A DNA stretch of 64,000 nt from DASTCZ01 sp963704455 (lineage in GTDB: Bacteria; Acidobacteriota; Terriglobia; Acidiferrales; UBA7541): the NCBI GenBank assembly GCA_963704455.1, contig OY969905.1, positions 620,001 through 684,000 on the forward strand, written 5' to 3'. Shown piece after piece: positions 44,841-51,963 of the stretch; positions within the stretch are counted from its first letter, which is position 1; each line of letters begins with the position of its first letter. The notes under the pieces were generated by a model. It saw only the letters and a list, made by a program, of their open reading frames with translations. It ran no database searches and was not told the origin of the DNA. A program made the translations under genes and the position numbers.

Positions 44841-45512
44841 CTACGGCGTCTGCGGCGGCCCCAGCGCCACATCAAAAAACAGCAGCGGCTTGTCCGAGCC
44901 CATCTGCGCCAAATCCGGAATATAGAGACGCGCAAACGCGACGTAATTAAAATGGCCGCTCAGATCAAAATATAGAAGCCCGTTGACTACAAGTTTCGGT
45001 GGAATCAAATCCGTAGAAAGCAGGACTCCACGTAAAGAAAGCGCCAGCTCCTGCTCCTGCTTGCTCTTATTTCCGGACCTGGGAATCGGAAGGCCGCTCC
45101 CAACACCACCGGGCTTTCTGGGATTGGTGTCGTATACTGCCCCGGCAACGGCTTCCGGACGCATGGGAGTAAGTTCCTGGTCCGTTTCATTTGGCATCGA
45201 AATTGTAAGACGAATCGTATTTAGATTCAGGTGGATCGGTAGCGGTCCATCGTTCCGGAAATAAACGTCAATCGCAATAATGCCTGCGTCGTAAGGATTT
45301 TTTTTGCCGAAGCGGGCCTTATACTCTTCGGCCTTCACCCAGGGGTCGGCTGCCACAAGCATTCCCTGGTGCAAGTCGTGCGCGCGAAGGGTGGTGATGT
45401 CTTTTTTCGCCGGAGTGGGAGTCTGTGTCTGGTCCTGTGAAAACAAATCAGGCCCGCCAGCGAAAGCCAGTCCCACAATCAGAAGTGCGAGAAATGTGAG
45501 CCGGGATCTCAT
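44841..45512 (-). CDS. Secreted protein of unknown function
   Basis: A 223-residue exported protein (signal LTFLALLIVGLAFAGGPDLFS). The mature part contains DLHQGMLVAADPWVKAEEYKARFGKKNPYDAGIIAIDVYFRNDG and strand-rich segments (LNLNTIRLTISMP; VVNGLLYFDLSGHF) that suggest an Ig-like beta sandwich of the kind that handles extra-cytoplasmic substrates. The family is not recognised. It is followed, after 90 bases, by the helicase gene on the same strand and is divergent from the LPS operon. Confidence 0.7.
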   Translation of the reverse strand: MRSRLTFLALLIVGLAFAGGPDLFSQDQTQTPTPAKKDITTLRAHDLHQGMLVAADPWVKAEEYKARFGKKNPYDAGIIAIDVYFRNDGPLPIHLNLNTIRLTISMPNETDQELTPMRPEAVAGAVYDTNPRKPGGVGSGLPIPRSGNKSKQEQELALSLRGVLLSTDLIPPKLVVNGLLYFDLSGHFNYVAFARLYIPDLAQMGSDKPLLFFDVALGPPQTP

Positions 45513-45675
45513 ATCTCTGAATTCGCCCTTTAACCGTTTCGTGGACGACCGTATCGTGAACTTGCCTGACTATGATGCTTGCCGATCGGGGAAGTGTCGC
45601 CCGATATCCAGCGGCTGACACTATAATAGCTGCCCGGTGAAGGTGTCACGCGCCTTCGGCACAGAAATGGACTGA

Positions 45676-47010
45676 ATGTATCTCGTCTATAGCATTCTCG
45701 CCGCACTCGGCTTCGTACTCGCGTCGCCCTATTTTTTTGTGAAGGGTCTGCGGAGCCATAAATATTTTGCCAACCTCAGCGAGCGCTTTGGCCGCGTCCC
45801 TCCGGATTTGCATCAGAAATCCGCGGGCTGTATCTGGATTCACGCCGTCTCCGTGGGAGAAGTTCTCGCGGCCCTGCCGCTGGCGAAGCAATTGAAGCAG
45901 CAATTTCCCGGCAAGCCGCTCATCGTTTCCACCGCCACAGCCACGGGACAACAACTGGCCCGCGAACGTTTCGATTTCGCGGACGGCTTTCTCTACTTTC
46001 CATTCGATTGGGCTTGGGTCGTACGCCGCGTGCTGCTTGCCGTCTCGCCCTCGTGCATCGTGATTCTTGAAACGGAAATCTGGCCCAACTTTCTGCGCGA
46101 GGCGAATCGCAAGCACGCGCCCGTAATTTTCGCAAATGGACGAATTTCGGATCGGTCCATTCGGCGCTACAGGCGGCTGTTGAATGCTTTTGGTTTTGTG
46201 TTGAAAGGTTTTTTCCGCTCCGTACTTTCCAACCCGGCGCTCTTTCTCATGCAGGGTGAAAAAGACCGCGCCCGGCTGCTTGAACTTGGCGCTCCGGCGG
46301 ACGGTGTAGTCGTTACCGGCAATGTGAAATATGATTCGCCGCTGCCCGGCGAAAACGAATTGGTGCGGTGGCTCGCCAATGCAGTGGAAAAGCACAGCCG
46401 CCGCCCATTGATTGTCGCCGGAAGCGTGACGGCGGGCGAAGAGCCGATGGTGCTTACCGCTTTTTCCTTGTTGCAGGCAAAATCGCCCAACGCCTTCATG
46501 GTCCTCGCCCCGCGCAAGCCCGAGCGCTTTGACGCCGCCGCAAAGTGCATCGAAGAATCAAATCGCGCATACATCCGGCGCAGCCAAATTTCACCAGCGT
46601 CGCAAGATGGCCCCGTCTTCGCAAATTCCACAAGTGTCCTTTTGTTGGACAGCATCGGGGAACTCGCGGGCCTCTATCGCATTGCTGACGCAGTTTTTGT
46701 AGGCGGCTCTCTTGTTCCCGCGGGGGGCCACAATGTTCTGGAACCGGCCAGCTTCGGCAAGCCGCCCGTGTTTGGAAATTCAATGGAGAACTTTGCGGAA
46801 GTCGCCGGCACAATCGTCGCCAGGAGCGCAGGCTTGAAAGTGTATAGCGCTGAAGAACTTGGCGCGGCGTGGATTGCTCTCACAAGGTCGCCTGAGAAGA
46901 GCCGTATTATGGGCGCAGCGGCTCGCGCCCTCGTAGAAGAAAATCGCGGCGCCACCGATAGAACGATCGCCCACATCAAGACAATTTTACAATCTCGGAG
47001 TGGCGCGTGA
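45676..47010 (+). CDS. waaA: 3-deoxy-D-manno-octulosonic acid (Kdo) transferase
   Basis: A 444-residue GT30 glycosyltransferase anchored by its N-terminal helix, which adds Kdo to lipid IVA, the first core step of LPS. WIHAVSVGEVLAALPL carries the catalytic Glu, ETEIWPNFLREA is a family block, GSVTAGEEPMVLTA and VGGSLVPAGGHNVLEPASFGKP are the donor-site signatures. It is the first gene of the LPS operon and overlaps lpxK by four bases (GTGA). Confidence 0.96.
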   Translation: MYLVYSILAALGFVLASPYFFVKGLRSHKYFANLSERFGRVPPDLHQKSAGCIWIHAVSVGEVLAALPLAKQLKQQFPGKPLIVSTATATGQQLARERFDFADGFLYFPFDWAWVVRRVLLAVSPSCIVILETEIWPNFLREANRKHAPVIFANGRISDRSIRRYRRLLNAFGFVLKGFFRSVLSNPALFLMQGEKDRARLLELGAPADGVVVTGNVKYDSPLPGENELVRWLANAVEKHSRRPLIVAGSVTAGEEPMVLTAFSLLQAKSPNAFMVLAPRKPERFDAAAKCIEESNRAYIRRSQISPASQDGPVFANSTSVLLLDSIGELAGLYRIADAVFVGGSLVPAGGHNVLEPASFGKPPVFGNSMENFAEVAGTIVARSAGLKVYSAEELGAAWIALTRSPEKSRIMGAAARALVEENRGATDRTIAHIKTILQSRSGA

Positions 47011-48050
47011 GCGACACAACCCCGCTGCGGCTTCTGCTGTGGCCCGTCTCCCTCGTGTGGGGCGCGGCATCTCGTTTGCGCGCTGCCCTTTATCGCTGGC
47101 GTATCTTCAAGCCCGCGCGCCTTCCGGGAACAGTAATCAGCGTTGGAAATTTAACTGCCGGCGGCACCGGCAAAACTCCCATGGTGCTTTGGATTGCGGA
47201 GCGCCTGCGCGCGGAATTGCCTTCCGAGAACAATCGCGTCGGCATCCTTACCCGTGGATATCGCGGACGATCCGAGGGCGCGGCGGGCGAGCCGCAGAGT
47301 GACGAGGTCTCAATCTATCGAGAACGATTGCAGCATCACGTCCACCTGGGAGTCGGCCCGGATCGGTTCGCGAGCGGCCAGACCCTCGCCCGCCACGACA
47401 TCGAATGCTTTGTGTTGGACGACGGATTTCAGCACATGGAACTCGCCCGCGATGCAGACATCGTACTAATTGACGCGACAGATCCCTTCGGCGGCGGCCA
47501 TCTTCTCCCCGCCGGACTCCTGCGCGAACCAAAGTCGGCTCTCTCTCGCGCCGACATCATCGTGATCACGCGAAGCGAGCAGGCACTCGCGGTCGAAACA
47601 ATTGTGCGCAGAAACACGCGCGCTCCTATATTCTACGCGATTACGGAATTATTGGACGTGCTTCCTGTCGCTGCCCCATCGCCCGCGCAAACCTCGGCGT
47701 ATTCCCAAATCGACTGGCGCGTCGAAAAAGTCTTCGCATTCTGCGGCATCGGGAACGCCGGCGCCTTCTTCAGTGATTTGAATCGCTGGGGCTACCACAT
47801 CACCGGACGCGCCAGCTTCCCGGACCACCACAGATATTCGCAAGCGGACGCCTCCAAATTGGTTGATGAAGCAAAGAAATCAGGCGCCGCAGCGCTAATC
47901 TGCACCGAAAAGGACGTCTTCAATCTGCGCGACGTCTCCTTCTCGGGGATTCCGGTAGGCTTCGCGCGCATCGCCATGCGCCTCCCAGCCGCCGACACCT
48001 TCTGGGCCGCAATCCTCACCAAGGTCAAGGAACGCTCGAATGTTGTGTAG
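47007..48050 (+). CDS. lpxK: Tetraacyldisaccharide 4'-kinase
   Basis: A 347-residue membrane-associated P-loop kinase that phosphorylates the lipid A precursor at the 4' position. The Walker A is NLTAGGTGKTPMVLW and the family block DDGFQHMELARDADIVLIDATDPFGGG carries the catalytic Asp. KDVFNLRD marks the C-terminal half. It starts at GTG inside the waaA stop, so translation is coupled. A 155-base gap with a weak hairpin follows before hldE1. Confidence 0.95.
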   Translation: MSDTTPLRLLLWPVSLVWGAASRLRAALYRWRIFKPARLPGTVISVGNLTAGGTGKTPMVLWIAERLRAELPSENNRVGILTRGYRGRSEGAAGEPQSDEVSIYRERLQHHVHLGVGPDRFASGQTLARHDIECFVLDDGFQHMELARDADIVLIDATDPFGGGHLLPAGLLREPKSALSRADIIVITRSEQALAVETIVRRNTRAPIFYAITELLDVLPVAAPSPAQTSAYSQIDWRVEKVFAFCGIGNAGAFFSDLNRWGYHITGRASFPDHHRYSQADASKLVDEAKKSGAAALICTEKDVFNLRDVSFSGIPVGFARIAMRLPAADTFWAAILTKVKERSNVV

Positions 48051-48205
48051 CCCCGCCCGGTGTGAGGGGCTGGGGCAGATCGCCGCCAACAAGCAACCCC
48101 TACATTGGAAACAGTCTGCCCACCCGCAAACCACACTTCGCCTTGTTCAAATAGCACATTTCAGTTATCTCTATATGGGGGGAATTCGTACTTGAGGGGA
48201 ATGAA

Positions 48206-49261
48206 TTGACTGCGGATTTAAGTCGGCTCGAGGACCTCGTCGAAAGTTTTCCGCGGCAGACCGTCGCCGTCCTGGGGGATTTCGTCGCGGACCGTTTTGT
48301 TTTCGGAGAAATCTCGCGCGTCTCGCGCGAGGCGCCGGTGCTCATCCTTCGCCATCGCGAAACGGAACTCGTCCCCGGCGGCGGCGCAAATGCCGCCAAT
48401 AATCTTGCAGCTCTTGGCGCAAGAGTTTTTCCCGTGTGCCCCGTTGGCGATGATGACGCCGGCCGGGCCCTCGTCGAATATTTCAAAAACAAAAAAGTAG
48501 ATTTAAGCGGAATCACCAAAGTTCGCGGCTGGCACACGCCAGTGAAAACACGCTATCTCGCTGGCTGGACGCACACTGCGCGCCAACAGGTGCTCCGAGT
48601 GGATCGCCTTCCCGCAGAACCGATGCCCGCGGCCGCGCACAAATCTCTCTGGCGGCACATTGAAAGAAAGCTCAGGCGGTGCAATGCCGTCCTCGCATCC
48701 GACTACGGTTTCGATTCTGTCACGCCCGCGCTCGTCCGCAGCGTTCGCCGCAAGGGTGGTCCGAAGCTCCCCATCACCCTCGACTCCCGCTACGCGTTGT
48801 GGGATTACCGCGGCTCTGGGGTCACAGCGGCCACGCCAAATGAGGCCGAGATCGAGTCGCTCTTTCACACCCCAATTGGCAAAGACGCCGCCAAACTCGA
48901 ACGTCTCGGCTGGCGCACCGCACGCCGCCTGGGCCTCGAAGCCCTCTTGGTCACCCGCGGAAAAGACGGCATGGTGCTTTTTGAGAAAGGGAAGAAGGCG
49001 CAGTCCATTCCAATTTATGGCTCCGAAGACGCCGCGGACGTGACCGGCGCGGGCGACACCGTCATCGCGGTGTTCACCCTTGCGCTCGCCGCCGGCGCAA
49101 ATTACAGCGAGGCCGCGGAACTCGCAAATTATGCCGGCGGAATTGTCGTGATGAAGCGCGGTACCGCTACGGTCTCACGCGAGGAATTGCGCGAGGCGCT
49201 GCGCCGTGAAGCGACAGGCAAAGAGACCATCGCCGAAGCAAAGCACTGGCGCAAACATTGA
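48206..49261 (+). CDS. hldA: Heptose-7-phosphate kinase (HldE domain I homologue)
   Basis: A 351-residue PfkB-fold kinase that phosphorylates D-glycero-D-manno-heptose-7-phosphate at C1 for ADP-heptose synthesis. PGGGANAANNLAALGARVFPVCPVGDDDAG and the ATP-binding ADVTGAGDTVIAVF carry the family signatures. It is a separate protein, whereas in Escherichia coli this domain is fused to the adenylyltransferase as HldE. The start is TTG with GAGGGGA upstream; the nearby ATG at 48201 is out of frame. Confidence 0.93.
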   Translation: MTADLSRLEDLVESFPRQTVAVLGDFVADRFVFGEISRVSREAPVLILRHRETELVPGGGANAANNLAALGARVFPVCPVGDDDAGRALVEYFKNKKVDLSGITKVRGWHTPVKTRYLAGWTHTARQQVLRVDRLPAEPMPAAAHKSLWRHIERKLRRCNAVLASDYGFDSVTPALVRSVRRKGGPKLPITLDSRYALWDYRGSGVTAATPNEAEIESLFHTPIGKDAAKLERLGWRTARRLGLEALLVTRGKDGMVLFEKGKKAQSIPIYGSEDAADVTGAGDTVIAVFTLALAAGANYSEAAELANYAGGIVVMKRGTATVSREELREALRREATGKETIAEAKHWRKH

Positions 49262-49279
49262 GCCAATGAATTTTCATTG

Positions 49280-49768
49280 ATGCCCAGCCAAAATAAAATC
49301 CTGAGCAGGGAAGAGCTGAAGATCCGCCTCGATGGCCATCGCCAAAAAGGCGAGCGCATCGTTTTGACGAACGGATGTTTTGACTTGCTGCACGTCGGCC
49401 ACACTCGTTATCTTTCCGGCGCAAAAGCCGAGGGAGATATTTTGGTCGTCGCTTTGAATTCCGATTCTGGCGTGCGCCGCCTCAAGGGCGCCGGCCGCCC
49501 TGTGCTCCCCGAAAACGAGCGCGCCGAGTTAGTAGCTGCCCTCGCCGATGTGGATTACGTTCTTATTTTCAGCGAGCCAAACGTGGAATCTCTTCTGCAA
49601 ACTCTGCATCCGGATGTCCACGCAAAGGGCACGGACTACACAGCGGAAACTGTTCCGGAGCGCGACGTCGCCAAGAAATTGGGGATCAAAGTCGCAATCG
49701 TAGGCGATGCCAAGCGCCATTCCACAAAACAGCTTTTGGCGCGGCTCGCGGGCGGCAAAATTGGCTGA
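49280..49768 (+). CDS. hldC: Heptose-1-phosphate adenylyltransferase (HldE domain II homologue)
   Basis: A 162-residue cytidylyltransferase-like enzyme that makes ADP-heptose. LTNGCFDLLHVGHTRYLSGAK contains the HxGH nucleotidyl-transfer motif, and GDAKRHSTKQLL is the C-terminal ISTTxI-like region. It begins 18 bases after the kinase gene and supplies the second half of the split HldE activity. It overlaps the following heptosyltransferase start by eight bases. Confidence 0.93.
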   Translation: MPSQNKILSREELKIRLDGHRQKGERIVLTNGCFDLLHVGHTRYLSGAKAEGDILVVALNSDSGVRRLKGAGRPVLPENERAELVAALADVDYVLIFSEPNVESLLQTLHPDVHAKGTDYTAETVPERDVAKKLGIKVAIVGDAKRHSTKQLLARLAGGKIG

Positions 49769-50813
49769 CGAGCGCTTCCTGATTGTTAAACTGAGCTCTT
49801 TGGGCGATGTGATTCACACGCTCCCCGTGCTCGCCGCTTTGCGCGACACTTTTCTGCGCGCGCGAATTGACTGGCTGATTGATAAGCGCTGGCAGCCGCT
49901 CCTCGAAGGCAATCCCGATCTCAACGAGACTCTTGTTCTGCACGGCGGATCCACGCGTGACTTTTTCCGGTGCGCGAAGCAGCTCCGCGAGGAGCGCTAC
50001 ACCGCCGTCCTCGATGTTCAGGGTCTCTACAAATCCGCTCTGCTGGCGGGTCGAGTCAACTCGCCGCTGCGCATCGGATTCTCTTGGTCCTTCGCTCGCG
50101 AAGCCGCCGCTTCTCTTTTTTATTCCAAGAAAGTGAAGCCCGAGGGCACGCACATCATTGAGCAAAATCTTTGCCTTGCAAAGGCCGCCGGCGCGCGCAT
50201 TGAAGAAGTGCGCTTCCCCTTGTTCGTTACCAGCGAATCACAGGGCACCATCGACCAGCTTCTGCGCAGTGCGAGCATTGATCGTTACATCGTCCTGAGC
50301 CCCGGCGGCGGTTGGAGATACAAACGCTGGCCCGCGGAACGCTTCGGTGAACTCGCGCAGAAACTTTTTGATGCGCATCGCTACCGCATCATCATAAATT
50401 GCGGCCCTGGAGAGTTTGATATCGGTGAGTCCGTGATTGCCAGCGCCGGGCTCGCTATGCCCATCATGGTTCAATATGAACTGCCGGAGCTGAAAGCGCT
50501 GCTCGTGCGCGCGGAAGTGATTATTGCCGGCGATTCTGGACCGCTGCATCTCGCAGCAGCCCTTGGGACGCCTGTCATTGGGCTTTACGGGCCAACCGAT
50601 CCCGCTCGCAACGGCCCTTACGGCGGACGCGACATCGTGATCCGCCACGCATCGGAGGACGACACCACGCACGATCGCGAAGACTCCGATTCCGAATCGA
50701 TGCTTTCAATCACTGTTGACGAAGTCTTCGCTGCTGTCGAAGAGCGGCTGCAGAAGAAAGCTCAGGAAGCGGACCAGAAGACGCGCGCGCAAGGATCGGG
50801 TTCCGCTCAATGA
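49761..50813 (+). CDS. Lipopolysaccharide heptosyltransferase (GT9)
   Basis: A 350-residue GT-B enzyme that transfers heptose from ADP-heptose to the Kdo-lipid A core. FLIVKLSSLGDVIHTLPVL opens the acceptor domain, and the donor domain has LSPGGGWRYKRWPAERF and the GDSGPLHLAAALGTPVIGLYGPTDP block. TTG at 49761 is chosen because the conserved strand begins five residues later; ATG at 49707 would add 18 residues and a 62-base overlap. WaaC versus WaaF is not decided. The C-terminus is a charged tail. It overlaps the next gene by four bases. Confidence 0.92.
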   Translation: MADERFLIVKLSSLGDVIHTLPVLAALRDTFLRARIDWLIDKRWQPLLEGNPDLNETLVLHGGSTRDFFRCAKQLREERYTAVLDVQGLYKSALLAGRVNSPLRIGFSWSFAREAAASLFYSKKVKPEGTHIIEQNLCLAKAAGARIEEVRFPLFVTSESQGTIDQLLRSASIDRYIVLSPGGGWRYKRWPAERFGELAQKLFDAHRYRIIINCGPGEFDIGESVIASAGLAMPIMVQYELPELKALLVRAEVIIAGDSGPLHLAAALGTPVIGLYGPTDPARNGPYGGRDIVIRHASEDDTTHDREDSDSESMLSITVDEVFAAVEERLQKKAQEADQKTRAQGSGSAQ

Positions 50814-51358
50814 GCAATTCCCGGGGTTTTTGGGTTCGCTGGAGAGTTTCCGCCGGGTATCCCGTTGCTGCAGTTTGCTTTTGGCTTGCGTGGCCTACAT
50901 GGCGCACGCTTGAGATCGGAACAGCCCTCGGCGTTGTAGGACTTATCGTACGCGCTCTAGCTGCGGGCGTCGTAAGAAAACGCGAAGAGCTGACCACCTC
51001 TGGAATTTATTCCTGGACGCGCAATCCATTGTATTTTGGCAGTGTGATTCTCGCGGCGGGAATCATCGTCGCTTCAAGATCTTGGATTGTTGCCGCGCTT
51101 GTCTCGGGTTACCTCGCCGTGTTCTATCCCACCGTCATCCGCAGTGAGGAGCTATTTCTTCGCGGACGCTTCGGCGCGGACTTCGATTCCTACGCCGCGC
51201 AGGTCTCCGTGTTTTTGCCGTGGCCCTCGGGACGCAAAAGAAACGGTGGCACTTTTTCGTTTGCCAAATATGCGCGGAACCACGAATATCGCGCGTTGGC
51301 TGGCGCCATTGTAGGATTTGGTTTGCTGATCGGCCGGATGTGGCTGCGCGCAAGATGA
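50810..51358 (+). CDS. ICMT-like membrane methyltransferase
   Basis: A 182-residue membrane protein of the isoprenylcysteine carboxyl methyltransferase/PEMT-like group, with four to five helices. The cofactor-binding signature is seen in ELTTSGIYSWTRNPLYFGS and in SEELFLRGRFGADFDSYAAQVSVFLP. Bacterial members methylate small membrane or lipid substrates that are mostly unknown. It is translationally coupled to the heptosyltransferase (ATGA overlap), so a substrate in LPS or another envelope lipid is a reasonable inference. Confidence 0.85.
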   Translation: MSNSRGFWVRWRVSAGYPVAAVCFWLAWPTWRTLEIGTALGVVGLIVRALAAGVVRKREELTTSGIYSWTRNPLYFGSVILAAGIIVASRSWIVAALVSGYLAVFYPTVIRSEELFLRGRFGADFDSYAAQVSVFLPWPSGRKRNGGTFSFAKYARNHEYRALAGAIVGFGLLIGRMWLRAR

Positions 51359-51405
51359 CGGCGCAAGCATTTACCGGCGTTGTGGGGTGAGAGTGGTTGC
51401 GTGAA

Positions 51406-51675
51406 TTAATTTAGGCGGTAAACGCTGGCAATCAGGCTGCGGAATTTCGCCCCGTAGAGGATTTCGTACACACCCTCCTTTCCTGGGAAGAGAGTTAGCG
51501 CGAGCCCCCGCGTTGCCTCGGCCATATCCAGTGCTTCTTGCAGCGATGCGCCGCCCTCGGCAATCACTTGCATCGTCAGGTTGACGGCAATCCGCAGGCG
51601 GCGAATCTGGCGCGACTCTTCGCCAATTTGTTCGCGCGTGGCGGAGGGTTTCCCGGCCTCGTGCATTGAGCTCAT
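51406..51675 (-). CDS. Small helical protein of unknown function
   Basis: An 89-residue, probably helical, protein (RRLRIAVNLTMQVIAEGGASLQEALDMAEATRGLALTLFPGKEGVYEILYGAKF). It has no signal peptide. Two in-frame ATGs (51675 and 51666) are possible starts. It is divergent from the next gene across 27 bases. Reading-frame quality and codon use look real, but I do not recognise the family. Confidence 0.65.
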   Translation of the reverse strand: MSSMHEAGKPSATREQIGEESRQIRRLRIAVNLTMQVIAEGGASLQEALDMAEATRGLALTLFPGKEGVYEILYGAKFRSLIASVYRLN

Positions 51676-51702
51676 TCGTGTAATTATAGGAGGTGCACCA
51701 AA

Positions 51703-51963
51703 ATGCAGCAATCAAAACCAACCCCGAGTGGCGAACCATTCATCGTCGTATTTGAGGCCGAAGACGCCTCCGAAGCCATTGTGTTGCGAAGCCTCCTCGA
51801 AAGCGCCGGAATCGAATCTCCGCAGCCTTCCTTCACGGACCCGTTTCCCGGCGCATTCAGCAACATCTTCACTCGTGATACTTCAATTCTCGCCCGCGTA
51901 TCGCGCGCCGACGAAGCCCGCCAGCTAATCGTAAGCAAATCCGGGGAAGAATCGAGTAGTTAA
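51703..51963 (+). CDS. DUF2007-like small protein
   Basis: An 86-residue protein with the DUF2007 pattern: FIVVFEAEDASEAIVLRSLLESAGIESPQPS, then an acidic/aromatic middle and VSRADEARQLI. Members are thought to be ferredoxin-like signal or metal-binding proteins, with no proven role. A strong GGAGGTG site precedes the ATG. The stop shares TTAA (51960-51963) with the convergent comEC stop. Confidence 0.8.
   Translation: MQQSKPTPSGEPFIVVFEAEDASEAIVLRSLLESAGIESPQPSFTDPFPGAFSNIFTRDTSILARVSRADEARQLIVSKSGEESSS

Noticed and set aside
48049..48071. AGCCCC/GGGGCT hairpin after lpxK as a terminator
   Set aside because: Only six base pairs, an 11-base loop and no T-run; too weak to call.
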